A program made the position numbers and the translations under genes. From the NCBI RefSeq assembly GCF_021130785.1, contig NC_060207.1:196552001-196616000 (forward strand): 64,000 bases of DNA. The letters are read 5' to 3'. Below the pieces are notes generated by a model. It made no database searches. It was not told where the DNA came from and worked only from the letters and a program-made list of their open reading frames with translations. Origin of the DNA: Homalodisca vitripennis (taxonomy: Eukaryota; Arthropoda; Insecta; Hemiptera; Cicadellidae). Positions 1 to 12,979 of this stretch are shown in pieces. Each line of letters begins with the position of its first letter. Position 1 is the first letter of the stretch.

Positions 1-3000
1 CTATCTCTGATTATTCAAAACTAAACTAATATTCTGTGTCAATGTTTAAGTAGTGAAAATAATTTACTTATCTTTAACACGCATAATTAAAATGGATGCA
101 TAATTATTTTTTTATTTTATTTTGATACCGATAGAATAACTAGTTAATTTATTTATCACCTATATTTAAATGGGACCGTCATGATACAGTAGTGCCCGTA
201 AGCTGCTGGTTTTAACGACTTTTTTGTGGGTTACTAATTTTATAATTCAAATGTATTAATTTTGTTTAAGAAATTTAATTAGTCCTTATTTGTACCAAAC
301 GCATCAATCCAATGGAAATTTTAAATGAATTCTTCACTGTGAAACTTTTATAGATTGCAAGGTATTTTCTGAAATTATATTCACCAACTATAATGTATAT
401 CTTTTGAATTTATAAATGCCAGTAAGATACAAGATTTTCATAAATATTCTGATGGAAAAGGGTTGAAATTGCCTTTCCCACCCTTAAAATCCCATAGATA
501 ATAACCTGGTTTCACATTTCAAAAGTCACATGACAAATAAATCTGGTGGTGGATTTAAACGGTCCGGTAATTCAAATACATATAACATGTGGGTAAATTA
601 TAATATGCAAATATTCCTAGAGTTATTCCGTTAATTTATTTTATTATTTTTTAAGCGTTGAGATTCATCTTTATATAAGCAACATTGAGATCAATCATTG
701 TGCATTTCACTCCATGGGATTTGAATCATCATCATTAAAACTTTTTACATTGGTGTCATTGGTAAACATGATAAAAACGAGAAAATCAGTCAGTAAATAA
801 AATGTGTGAACACACTGAGAAAAATCATACAATATTTTAACATGAGACATATAAACAAAGAAGCATAATGCTCGTAAAATAAAGTATAGACTTGAAATTC
901 ACGGAAATTCAGAGAAGATTCGTGAAAATGGCGTACTTCAACTTTAAAAACAATATGGCACTACCTAAAATAATCGTACACTACGTGTTTTTAATAAATA
1001 TCAAGCAACATATCTTGCATAATTTAATATATTTTCATGTGCTAAATTGTTAACGGGAATAATCGCCGAAAAACGGAAATAATATTTTGTGGGTAGATAG
1101 GCAAAAGTGAGTAAATTAGGCTTTTTTACAATTTAATAGATGTTGGCCACTTATCGTAAACTCAATGGTAAAAGACATACGTTCAAGTTTCGGTTAAGTT
1201 AGCATAAACCTAAATAAATTCTACCGTTAATGTTCAATAACATAAAAGATATATAAAACTGTTTCAACATCATATCAAAATCTTCTTAGAAATAACTATT
1301 TGTCGAGTTGAAGGATTGGGTGGAGGTCGATGTAACTTGATTGAAACTTGGTTATTTGCTTAAATTATTGCTGTCACTTTATATCCTTAATCTAATAACT
1401 CAAACTCATTTTCAGAGTATACCGGTGATTATCAGTAAAACACATAATGTAACGTAGGCTCCCTTAGGCAAAGCCTTTGACTTGTTTACGCATTTAATAA
1501 AACGGACTCCTTCTTTAGTAATGTTGCAAAATCAAACAAATAAAGCACGTATAGAGTATTGTACTCATTCAATGTATATGAAAGTTTGTATAAATATATG
1601 GATCGAGAGTTATAAATGATGATGTCGACTCGCTTGTGACTTATACCGCTCTCAGAAGCTTTACTTAGCAGAGTTTCCATCATAAACCAGTAAAATATTT
1701 TTGTTTTATACACCTGGAATTATATACAATCCGCTGTCAATTTTTGTTCAATATCGTGGTGATTTGAAGATTTTCGTAGTAGTGACATCAATGGCTTAGT
1801 TTGGGGCTTTTTCACCTTCTGTGGACCATATTTATTCAAAATTCGAGATATAATTTAGGCCTTTCTGTTAGCCTCATTACAGGAAATTCAATTAAGATAT
1901 AACACTTGACTTAATATTTAACCATAGACTGGAAATAAGTGTCTACTTCGCTAACTGTAAATATGATATAAATTAGCATGTAAATAGTCTAGTAAATCAC
2001 ATATATGAAGTTGTATATACGTTCTGTTTTTAGTACTAAAATTAAGGCTCTTTGCCATATTGGTTTTGAATTTTTACATAATATACATGTGAGTCGTAGT
2101 AATATATACAATTCAAAGCCAAACATCCCCTCCCTTTTGCACAATAAGGTTGTAAAATAGCAATACTGCGTTCCTCATACATTAGTTCTGAGCAACGGAT
2201 TTAAACTACTCAGCGTCTTCATCTCAGTGATTTCTCTGACCACTCTCCGAGATTATAAGGTCTTTGCGACAGTTTTACACTTCCTTTTCCTTAAGTAAAA
2301 CTGGGGTTTGAGTTTATCTAAAATTATTCTATTTTGTAGTAATGGTTTTGTAGTAATGGGGCATGTATATTTTTTTTTATTAGAATGCGTTAAGTTTCAT
2401 ATCAATAATATTCACTTTAAAATTGCCTAAATATTTATCCTAAATAATTTTTCAGACTTATAAATAGACCTGATTTTTAATAAAAGCACATTTTTTCTGT
2501 ATCTTTTAGGCGGAGTGTAAACGAAGCCTGTCATTTTATTAGCTAAATATTGTATTTTTCTGCATGGATGCCCTATCTGTCTGCACATCTTAAAAACGAA
2601 CTACCCTATTAAACATATTACTCCATGACATTTGGCTGAGGTTTAACGAATATTTTTACTTAATTATATCTGGTTCTGCTACCGGGAATATTGTTATTAA
2701 ATGTAGCAGTCTGGCATCCGTCAATCATAAATGCAAACTGGCTGTATTTAAAACCTTTTCCTAGCCATGGCTAACTATTTTTGCATGCATGTTCGTTCAC
2801 ACAGGCTCAAACTCGGAAAAGGCGAAGGCGGCGGGAAAGGGTTTTTCTTTAGTACTGGTGGTGTTTCTGCATTGGATAGTAATGGATAGTAGTAGTGCTG
2901 CAGGAATGCTATGGTCACTGTTGTACTCATAATGTCCATAACCTCAATTTTCGAGTGCTATAGAGTGGTCTATCATAATAATAAATTTAATGCAACATTT

Positions 3001-3889
3001 TTTGCAATGGTATTGAAGCTTAACGGTACCCATTGCTTACTGGTAATTTGTTTATTTTCTGTCCACCTGTTTACAAGATATATTAAATCCAGGTGGCCAA
3101 TATAACTGAAATTTTGCATAGCTTCATTTTTATTAGGTCTCATCGAGGAGGAGCATGGAACTCCACTGAAGCGTGAAAGCAACATTTTACATTGATCTTT
3201 TGAATAACCAGGGAGGAAACGATAAAAATAAGAATAAATATTTTTGTAACCAAACTTGGAATGCTCGCATAACATTTAACATGTAACACTTTTAGCCAAT
3301 TGGTTGCAATAAAATTCATTGTACACATTAAGTTCTTTATGCAACCTAACCGAACCCTTTTATCAACACATACCTTGAATCAATTACCATGCGTAGCTGT
3401 GTAATATAAGATAATTATTAATGCTTTTGGATCAAAGTAGAGTGTTAGGTTGAGTGATGGTGCTTATAGAAATTCTTCAGCAGGAAATAGAGATAAATGG
3501 CTCGCATATTGCCACCATTATGTAAAGTGAGGAATTTAATAAAATGGCGAGAAATGGAGCCGCGCCGCTATAGAGACTTGTAATCTTCAGCTACTTAACT
3601 TATACACTTCCCTAACGTTGTGCGTGACTTGAACTTAAATTGTCTTGTATCGTGAACTTCAACCTAAGAATATCTTAAGCAATTTATAAATGCAATAAAA
3701 TATAATTATTGTGATACCTAAGAATATTATTATAAATATAATAGGGAAATTGTACTGTACCGTTATTTAGTTGTATTAAATATAATAAATAAATATTGTT
3801 GTATTATTAGTCCTACTCATTGCATATTATTGATATTTTTCTCTGGAGTGACAGTTGGTTTTCGAACACTCCTCTAACACACTTTCCAA
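1..3889. other. AT-rich non-coding DNA, no gene seen
   Basis: This stretch has only short, stop-rich reading frames with no recognisable domain. A slightly GC-richer patch lies around 2800-2900 (GGCGAAGGCGGCGGGAAAGG) and another around 3550-3570, but neither sits in a convincing exon. I see no repeat unit or terminal inverted repeats here. It may be intergenic or intronic. Confidence 0.6.
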
Positions 3890-4790
3890 ACTTTGTTTTT
3901 TGATTTGACAAAGGCTTTTTTTTTTTTTATTTATTTATTTATTTTTTTTAAATTACAATATTATGACCTAAATGGTGTTGAGCTCAACTTCTTTTTGGGG
4001 ACTCACCTGACTGATCGCATTACTTTAACAGTAGACTCTCTAAGTTACAGTGAATATGGTGAACCGCAGGGATTGGTCCTGTGCCCATTCTATTTCTTAG
4101 TACTTATAAATGATTTGCCTACTAATGTGGATTGTAGTTCAGTAATCATTGACTCCATGTTTTTACTGTTACAGGTAAAGGGTATAGAAATGTTGTTTGT
4201 AGAAGACTCGTGTCCTTCACCAAGCTAACTACTGGTTTTCATCTAACGGTCTGTCACTAGATAATAATAAATCACATCATATTTTATTTTCTCTTTTGTA
4301 AATATTACTAACGAAGTATAATTTAAATTTGCTGTCTTCTGTAAGACTGTTGAGTATAAATTTTATACTCAAAGTTGACTTGGCAACCCCATGTTCAAAG
4401 TGTCTGTTTTTATTCTGCCAAAACTAATATTTTTCTGCGCTGCCTAAAGAAACTTGTTCCCAGCTTTTATTACAAATCAGCATAGTATGCATTTTTTCAT
4501 AGCACTCTATTAGTAAGAATCGCCATATGAGGTAACAGTCATGATATTACACAAGTATTACTATTACAGAAAAAAAAGTTGTTAGAATTTTGTATGGTAT
4601 ATCCTTCTTAACTACATGTAATCCTATTTTTGTGGAGGAAGGTATTCTTAGTTACCAACCTTTATATTTATTCATATTAAACTAATTTAAAACGGTATAA
4701 TGTATATTGGTATCCGTTTAATGAACTTCCTCTTACCAAATCATAACATTAGTCTTAGTGGAATTCAAATCAGTGATGTATAGATGGCTG
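3890..4790 (+). pseudogene. Decayed LINE reverse transcriptase (non-LTR retrotransposon relic)
   Basis: Remnant of the reverse transcriptase of a non-LTR retrotransposon. The first frame reads FFDLTKAF, which matches RT motif A (usually F-DLSKAFD). A T/A-rich run (about 3915-3950) then replaces the expected residues. The frame resumes with KLQYYDLNGVELNF, LTDRI and GEPQGLVLCPFYFLVLINDLPTN-like residues, corresponding to the usual GVPQGSVLGPLLFL-INDLP block. The FADD box is not intact. Past an in-frame stop near 4228, another frame gives ANYWFSSNGLSLDNNK, the normal post-FADD helix, then LTWQPHVQSV (about 4375) and, in a further frame, LQKKVVRILYGI (about 4570). A C-terminal LLPNHNISLSGIQI follows near 4735. 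Many frameshifts and stops make it long dead. The subfamily is uncertain (Jockey/CR1-like in motif style). It lies just outside the left arm of the large inverted duplication. Confidence 0.85.
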
Positions 4791-5429
4791 TTAACTATAC
4801 CTTTCTATGGTATAAATGAATATCTGGCTCTTTCTGTAATAGGCGTTTCGTTTAAATTTTAACCCTATCTCTTTTGTAACCTACCTTAATGTTCAACAGT
4901 TTTCACTATCTTTAATAATTGTAATATCTATTTAAATACAATTTAAGTCTCTTACTATGCAAATAAATTTCAAACTATTGGCAAGGCCAAAATATTTTAT
5001 GATTTTGTGTTAGCAATGTTTTATGTTGCATGTAGCGAAAAATGTCTTAAGATAGTCTGTACTGTGTACAATACACGTTTCTCAAAATCATGTTAGGTTT
5101 GTTCTCATACAGGCGTATTACAAATTTAGCTTTATAAATAATATTTTCTGTAAAAAGTTTAGTACAGACATTAAGGGAAAACACAGAATGATTTCAATAT
5201 AGTCATTTTAAATAAACTAAATTCCAAGAATTACACATAGTAATTTTTAACTCAGTTGTAAAGTTCGGTATTCTACGCTGTTACCCTGTGTTTTAGCAAA
5301 CAGGTACTCAGTAAAATATAAAAATGTACTTTCTTAGCAGACTTACGGGCAATTTATTGTTTTATTTTGGTATTTACTTAAATGACGGCTTAGGGTAAAT
5401 AATTAAGTTCGCGAGATCCTAAAATATGA
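4791..5429. other. AT-rich DNA, probably LINE 3' flank
   Basis: No reading frame or repeat unit is recognisable. The first part may be the decayed 3' untranslated end of the upstream LINE. No poly-A or simple-repeat tail marks a clear 3' end. The inverted-duplication homology becomes visible only from about 5430. Confidence 0.4.
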
Positions 5430-5978
5430 TTTGTTATTTGAAAGTACTATTCAAACATATAATAAACAAAATTCTAGCCACACAAATTCCTTGGATGGTC
5501 TTTTTTACGTCAACATTTTATTTATTCATTCTGTATAGCATAGGTCTTGCTAGCTTCGTGTGCTTTTATGATCATATGATGTATGTTTTCAATCAGGTCA
5601 GGTCTGTGCACAGGTTTAGAAGATATCTGTATACACTATACTAATTAATCATGTAATATCTTATCTAATAACATGATACACGCAACAATATATTATCTAT
5701 CAGCCTAGTAATTATCCAATATATACATTTAGGATGTAAACATTTATTTATTTTATACCATATATTTTTATGTAAATAAAAAAATATACATAACAACTTA
5801 CTGTTCGTTATAATTTTATTTTTAACCAAAGACTGATAACTACAATAATTTACACTGAACACCCATATTTAGAAGCGTCATTGGCAATACTATGAAAATA
5901 CAATATCGATTAAAAATCAATAGTTACACGAAATGTCTTTTATCACAACCATTTCTGAGAGGACATAAACGGCTGTCA

Positions 5979-6047
5979 GAGATATTGCAGCAGCAGGAGC
6001 AATTGTATGTTAACTGCGTCAATATCTGCCATGACGTCTTGCAGTTA
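5979..6047. repeat. Ultra-conserved island of the left arm (69/69 identical to right arm)
   Basis: These 69 bases are the exact reverse complement of 43350-43418, while the surrounding arm sequence shows many substitutions and indels. Good similarity continues outward to about 5890-6090. Read on the minus strand the island contains an ATG-initiated frame (MADIDAVNIQ, then a leucine run) that stops directly after the island in this copy, so it does not look like a conserved exon. The sequence includes a (CAG)n-like run and ACGTCA, a CRE-like half site. A regulatory or converted non-coding island is more likely than a gene. Confidence 0.75.
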
Positions 6048-7493
6048 CCCGTCATTACTGCACGGCTATTTCCAGACGAGGATCTATTTACGTGTTTGTA
6101 AGAAATATACTGAATATATGCTATTACACTCAATGTTTAAGACAATAAATTATGTTGTTAAATTCGATGGTTGTTAGAATAACGGTGTAAATTCATAATT
6201 AAAAGCTTCTTTTAGTGTATTAAAATGTTGTAATATAAATCAAATCTCATATCTTGACAAATTGTTATATCTTAAGAATTTGGTTATTTTTACCACTTTG
6301 CAATCAATTTTCTTGTTTAAAAAAATAACAACATTGTTAAAACATTTGTATTATACTATATAAAATAATAGATTAATAACGTAATACGGATTTGGAGTTA
6401 ACATATTCAGTTAATAAGAAATGAAGAATATAAAAGTTTAATTACTTGAGTAATAGGAGTTTTAAAAAATCGTGTTTATCCAACGAAAAATTCACTTAAG
6501 AAATACAAAATAATGTGATGCCTTATGTCAAAAATAAGTATTAATTCTGATATTTATAAAGTAAATTTGTATTTAGGAGTATGAAAATTTACTGTTATAT
6601 AAAGGATTGTTTTGACTAGTAGGGGTAAGACATTATAGATAACCCATGTAATTCCTAATTCTTACATAAAAGCAATGGTTAAGGTCCTACGGACTATAAA
6701 GCATGCCGGTTTATAATCGTTAAAACGAGCTATAAAAAATGTAACTAAAAAATATTTTGATGAGTAGGTATGGTTCAAAACATAAAAGTAACGTAAGTCA
6801 AAATGTTTAAAATATATTTCAAAACAAATAACAATTAATATATTGTTAGATTTCTATAAAGGTAGTTTTTTTAATAATTATAAGTTTTTATATATTCTAT
6901 GACTTAAATAAATGTGTTTTATTGACGAAAGAATTAATATAACTAATGAAGCTAATCGAAAATTTGATAAGGTTGGTAAAATGCATAGCGAGCAAAACAA
7001 AATTAGAATTAGAATTCATTACAACAACAGATCATAATTTTAATATAACATTCTACGATCATTTGTACTTCTATTCCCATAAAAACCTCTTAACGGGCTA
7101 AGGACTCATAGATAGTTAAAAACTGAAATCAATGTATGATTTTGGGCAAAAAGTATTTAAAATCATACATTTTATAGTTGTAATACACACAAGTCGTTAT
7201 AAAAGTCTGGAATGATGACAGTTTCAAGTAATCTGCTCACTAATGTGCTATCCATGCAAAACAACATTCTTGCATGTAATTTTATAATCACAAGTAGATA
7301 TTTCACTATCGCTTATTGATTTAGATGAAATACTTAGTTACTAACAAGCTTGAACTAAAAAAAAATCTTTATTTTACACCACAAGAATCATTGCATTTTA
7401 TATTTACGATACTTTGATTTTTTGAGGTTTATTTTATAATTTTACATGTAGAAGCAATTTGTTGAATAGTTTGCATGTTTCATGACGAACTCC

Positions 7494-8531
7494 CCCTTTT
7501 AGCCCCGGCGTCCGATATATCGGACAGAGGTGGTCTAGCTCAAATGCCCAACGTCCGATATACCGGACGTCTCGAGAATTTAATGTAGCTGGCTAATAAT
7601 ATGTCCAAATGCCATCGGTTTCGGTATAGTGGTCGGTGAAAAAACGGGCTACATGCAAAAAACAATAAACCTTCCAATTGGCATAGTATTTCGTCGTCGT
7701 TGAGCGTAGTTTATTTGTCGATGTCAGCCGTCAGACGACTTCAGTTGCATTTGTTGCTGAGTTATAACCTCAATTAGTTTGCGTGATTGAAATCGGTTTT
7801 TTTCGTGTGATTTATTGTATTATTACTAAAAAACATGAGTAAACGTCGTAGAGAGAAGTTACCTGTGAGTGAAAACACTTTGATAAAAATATTATTAGTG
7901 GTGAAGGTGCTATTTTTGAGGACAATGAACTGAGTTGTATATGTAACATTTATATATTGTAAATATTATATTATTTCTTTTAATTTTTGAAAAATTAAAC
8001 AAGTTTTTAGTGTTACAAACAATTACAATTAGTTTGTGTTATTTTACAATTGTTATTATTTCAAAAGTGCAAAAACAAGTATACATATCTGTATACTTTT
8101 ACTGACGACGTGTATATGGAAATATATGAAGAAGTGCTTATGCAGCAATACAATGAATTGGATATATCTCCTGCATTTTGTCAAGGAAAGTTCTTCAAAT
8201 TTTTGTGTGTGTAGTAAGAAATATATGTACAACAAAATTGCTTTATTTTTCAGGGGATACAATTTTTTTCTACCCTTTATGTATGTCGAAACTATAAAAA
8301 ATAAAAATATTTGTTATGTATATATACGCTAAAAAAAACAAATCTTTCTGTTAAAGTACTTTTTACTATTAAATCTAAAATTACACGTATTTGTGTACAA
8401 TTTAAAACAAATACCTAAAAATTATCTTCAAAAATAAGAAAACAGATTTTCTCTCAATTCTGCACTACGGTCCCTTATCGCCATGGGCTTTCTGGCAAGT
8501 CCATGGAAAAAATGGCTGGGGTTTAAAAGGG
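7494..8531 (+). mobile_element. piggyBac-like non-autonomous transposon (1038 bp)
   Basis: The element starts CCCTTTTAGCCCC and ends GGGGTTTAAAAGGG, imperfect terminal inverted repeats of piggyBac type. TTAA follows the right end (8532-8535). Just inside the left end are two copies of a palindromic motif, CGTCCGATATATCGGAC and CGTCCGATATACCGGACG. The right arm of the inverted duplication supplies the empty site: its reverse complement around 41930 reads GAACTCC then TTTAAAAGAAATTA where this copy has GAACTCC, the insertion and TTAAGAGGAAATTA. The left TTAA is therefore lost or mutated here. Inside is only the start of a transposase-like frame, so it is an internally deleted derivative. Confidence 0.85.
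7835..7933 (+). pseudogene. Truncated transposase N-terminus of the piggyBac-like element
   Basis: An ATG opens a short frame beginning MSKRRREKLPVSE, preceded by an A-rich context. After about 15 codons a one-base shift moves to a frame reading GEGAIFEDNELS, acidic like the N-termini of many piggyBac-family transposases. The DDE catalytic domain and the cysteine-rich C-terminus are missing, and an AT-rich tail follows. The assignment rests on the flanking termini and TTAA site as much as on these few residues. It cannot encode an active transposase. Confidence 0.55.
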
Positions 8532-9157
8532 TTAAGAGGAAATTATTACTATGGAACAAACAACCCAATCCAGCGCGGTGAAATGTTGACTAATCCACCA
8601 TAAAGAATGCCTTTTGAGAGTTCCCTAACATACAAATACACAGACGAAAGAGTTCATGTTGTATCCTTGTTAGAAGCAAGTAGTGACAAATATGGGTCCC
8701 ATGAAATGTCATGACAGCACTGGTTTAGTGGATTTTTAAACTTAACCTTCAATATAGAACATCCAAGAATAGCCACGGTTTCACCTATAGTATGGTTATG
8801 TATGAATGATTCGTCTAGATTGACGGATTGGTACTAAACTATGTAAATATACAACTGGGAGGAATAACAACACAAGTCTACTAAAGAGTTTATATAATAA
8901 TTTAAGCAACAATCAATAACTTAGTGATGAGTAGCAAACTTATATAAAACATTCTTTACTACACAAGGTTTGTAATGAGGTAGTTGTCTAATGATAATCC
9001 TATACGTATGATCTTCAATGTTATCATTTCAATTTGTACAAGTGAGAAAATGGAAAGACATTCATAGAAATTTATGTGTCTTGCTAAACTAAGCTAGTCT
9101 AACAGGACAATCGTCCATTCAACATACTTTTGTATTATATAAAAAATTTAGGATCTC

Positions 9158-9397
9158 ATTTCACTCAGAGGTGGTTAAAACGTCACTTAAAAAAGCAGAC
9201 AACGTTCAATGTCACATTTCACTGCCGACAAATTGGAGTTTTTTCAACAACGCAGCAATAACCTTCTTAACTTAAACTTTCCTGTCATGTCATTGTAATG
9301 ATGCTAAAGTTAACTTCAGTGCTTGACAAAAGAACTTTTGATGAGCGTTGATTTAAATATTCATTTTACTCTTTCGTTGAGGTTTTAAGTGATTTAG
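9158..9397. repeat. Conserved island A of the left arm
   Basis: This segment is the reverse complement of 40999-41241 with a modest number of differences. Shared tracts include CAACGCAGCAATAACC, GCTTGACAAA and TGATTTAAATATTCATTTTA. The match stops abruptly after GATTTAG (9397), where the right arm carries a LINE fragment. No conserved reading frame runs through it. Confidence 0.75.
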
Positions 9398-9734
9398 CAT
9401 AAAATTATTGTTTACTAGGATAAGCGTTTTAACTCACTGCTTTCGTCTATATTTTTTAAAAGCGTTCGGTGCTACTAATCATATTATTATTTATGATATA
9501 CAGAGTTATAGTTAAACAGTTTAATTAGTTTTTATTTTTTATTTGTTTATATAACCTCTACTATTAGGGTTTACTTATCGGAATAATCGAATTAGCGAAT
9601 GATTATGGGAACAGGACAAAAACATATAAATACTTAAGGTGGACTACAATAATGTACTTATCTTATGTGTATAACTACAAGTTTACTTACAAGTAAAGTA
9701 GTCATGATTTGAGACAGTACATGATTCACAACCT

Positions 9735-9951
9735 ATAGGCTTCTAACAATAGAGACTGACTAACTATAAATTCTCAAAATATAATCTAATGATACTACCG
9801 CGATGTTTCATGCATCAAATAAAAAAAGAAGTTTAACATGTTGGTAATTGGAATACACAACTCGTCCCACTGCCCTCTCCATGTATTATTAGGAAGGAAA
9901 GTAGTGTTACCGTGTATTGTAAGAAGAGGAAATCTGTAATAATATTTAATT

Positions 9952-9954
<3 letters not shown>
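9735..9954 (+). repeat. Segment repeated in direct orientation in the opposite arm
   Basis: This stretch resembles 40208-40435 in the same orientation, unlike the other arm pairs, which are inverted. The best tract is TAACAATAGAGACTGACTAAC against TAACAGTAGACACTGACTAAC. Weaker similarity follows through AAAATATAAT and a CTCTCCATGTATTA-like block. It ends at the microsatellite at 9955. One of the two copies has probably been flipped locally. Confidence 0.5.

Positions 9955-10040
<86 letters not shown>
9955..10040 (+). repeat. Compound (TA)n/(GT)n microsatellite
   Basis: Alternating TA and TG runs: a long TA tract, a short TG tract, a second TA tract and a long TG tract. It is absent from the corresponding place in the right arm. 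Frames read through it (poly-Ile/Tyr, poly-Cys/Val) are artefacts. Confidence 0.95.
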
Positions 10041-10042
<2 letters not shown>

Positions 10043-11571
10043 GTGTTTTTCTTACCTGGAAAATGGCCAAACCAATTTGACTAATTCATTTTAGAACTAT
10101 TCGTGTATGTCAGCAGAAGGTTTATGCGAAAGATCGGAAACGTTTGCGGCAATACTTGAGAATTCATTACAATAATAATAATAATAAGATTCGTTTAGAA
10201 ATCCAAACCTAACTGGCACTAAACAGCTGCTGACGCTTTCATTTATTAAATTAATAAAAAAATAAGTAGAAACTAGTTGACAGTATGGTCTCACAGATTG
10301 CACAAATACTTTAAATATTTATTTTTTAAGTTTTGCCCATTAGTAATTTTAAAATATCTATTGCATAGGAATTATTACTTAAATAAAATTACAAAATCTC
10401 TTTTATAATCAAACCTGTGAATGTTTACGCATAAGATACTCGGAACTAGTTGACTTCATTGACATTAAGATATTATGGCTTGACATTAGCCTTAGCAAAT
10501 AATGATTTCGAGACCACAGTCCGTAAAACAACAATATTAAAAAAATTTTTAAACCTATTAACACGATTATTTTAAAATTCCGCATTAAATTAAAAGGATT
10601 GTTCCATAAAGTGGCAGCAGAAGGTTGTTGACCAAATTTAACTATATTTTACTACCTAGGTTATTAAGGTTTTCCTACATTAAAACCGTGACAAAAGTGT
10701 TAACAATTAATTCTTGCAACTTCGGGATCTGGCAATTTTAAAGAGAACTTTGGATTAATTAACAAAATACTTCATTAAGGACTTGTAAATCAGAATATTT
10801 TTTTAGATATTTGGATTAAATAATTATTTGTTATGTTATTTATAAAAAAAATGGAAGGAATATTTTACTTGGATTTGATGGTATAAGGACTTCTTTGGTA
10901 TTTTCAAATTGACAGGACATTCAGGATGGATAAAAGTGGGGGTTATGCTTTCAGTATTCTGTGTAACATAAGATCTGGTAGTGAACACTACCTTAATTAT
11001 ACCAACTTGGAGGAAGTGGAGGTTTCTGTTAAATACTCTTCCTGTCCCTAATACTTAGTAAACGCCACAATCGTCTTCCACGGTAGGCTAAGCCTACCGA
11101 TCATTCCCTTATCTCAATCTGAGCAGTTGCAGTTGGTGAAATGCCACTCCTGGGCATCCACTCAGTTGCTAACCTGGCCGGAAGTTAACCCTTCTTGTGG
11201 TTGATTGTAAGCTACGCTTAAATCTTATACATTGGTAAAGTGAACCGTCCGATTAAAATGGTGTTTTTAGTCATCACAATCAATTTGTATAATATAAATT
11301 TGGTTTGTGATCTAAATATGAAAATTCAAAGAGTAGTTATCTTTGTGATAGATTAAATACGTCGTATTAAAAAAATCATGATTTTTCTCAGCTATTCATG
11401 AATGGTTTATGTCTCAATTATACGTTCCTAAGTTTATACACGGGATTTCTAGATGCATTACGAATAAAACCGATGTTTCATTTATCCTGAACATAAAATA
11501 TGTGTAGTATTTTGATGTAAAATCACCTATCTGATTGTAAAAATAACAATTCGTTAAGTATTTCATATCCA

Positions 11572-11576
<5 letters not shown>

Positions 11577-11626
<50 letters not shown>
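11577..11626. repeat. (TA)n microsatellite
   Basis: An uninterrupted TA dinucleotide run of about 50 bases. I see no counterpart in the right arm. Confidence 0.95.
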
Positions 11627-11633
<7 letters not shown>

Positions 11634-12979
11634 TTTTTGTTACTTTTTATTTGAAATTAAATTATTCAAACGGGACGATACCTACTTTACGTATTGATTA
11701 CGATGGTCAATTATAATGGCTCTTTCTTTGAAAAAATTTTCAATTTGGATCAAAGCATTAACCTAATGAAAGGTTTGACCAAAGAAAGACCAAAATGTTT
11801 CCTTTCACATAGCGTAAAATTTAAATGAACATTCTGAGTAGTATGGAGACCTTAAGAGGTGATCGGATCCGACATGAACGAATGGAAGAGATGACAAGGC
11901 ACAAAGCCTACCCCAGTCTGTCCTCTGACGTGAGATTATTCCTGTAAGCCCGAGTTTACCTCAATTACAAGTTCCCTACTCAACAAATGTTAATATGATA
12001 GTATTTCCTAAATACAGAAAATTCGTATATTTCTGCTTCCACAACTAATATTTCAGCATATAACGTAGTTTTACAGAAGAACAAGTATGATATAATAAAT
12101 GCAAAAAAGTTACCAATTAAAAAATATAATTTTTGTTATTTTATTTCAAGTTCATTAACAGTCTTATATTTCAACGTTTTCATAATATTATTAGGGATTT
12201 AATCAAAGTTGGCTTGACATGAATAAGTATTGGTCATGGGAAGATATTTATTTCTGTCGTAACACTTAAGAACCAATACATTTGACAGATTAAAAGTGCG
12301 AGGCATTCAGATGAAAATTTAAGTTTATTAATGCCACCTCTGTGGTAAATTATCTATTATGACCAAGTTATAGTATTTTCGTAAAATAGAAGATATTAAA
12401 TAATAACTAAGAACTGGATGAAAATTATAAGCACATAACAAGTTTCTGTGTGTCTTGAATGTTTGAAGTCTACCCCTTTAGTTTCCAAACGAAAATATTT
12501 GGTGCAGAGATAGAGTATCTGTTTAGTTATACCTTAAACTGTTGCTGATGATCCTGAGTCTAGTTCAACTTGTGCTGTATCCTTTAATACTTTAGATCCA
12601 ATAATACGAATGATTTTAATCTGAAAGTTAATATATCATACAGATTTAAGATTCTATAACAACGTGATAATGACAAATTCTATACTGATTCAACAAGAAT
12701 ATGACTAAATGCACACCGGACTTTGAATCAGCGTGGAGAGCTTCGTCTCCGATCCGACTCCCAATTGGCCGATTTTCACAATTTTCAATTTCTTTACAGA
12801 GGTAAATTTCAAACCAAATTTAAACCATCAACGTTAAAAAGCAACCAATTAAAGTAAACTGATAAATTTTATTTGGAAATTTAATATGACTGGACGATGT
12901 CGTGATTTCATACTACGAGAGAGTCGGGCGTACAACACGAAGTGGATACCGGGTATCGGCCAAAACTGTTGGGACTTAC

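Noticed and set aside
3580..3605. GCTACTTAACTTATA, shared with island C, as a third copy
   Set aside because: The match is only about 15 bases and the flanks do not align convincingly.
5924..6133. Minus-strand frame over the 69-bp conserved island, as a conserved exon
   Set aside because: The two arm copies do not keep a common frame beyond the island; one-base indels flank it and the ATG frame of the island stops in the left copy.
9912..10094. Open frame with poly-Tyr/Ile and poly-Cys/Val
   Set aside because: It is a translation of the compound microsatellite.
10977..11097. Short palindromes GGTAGTGAACACTACC and CGGTAGGCTAAGCCTACCG as regulatory sites
   Set aside because: Single short palindromes without partner, gene or repeat context; chance is not excluded.
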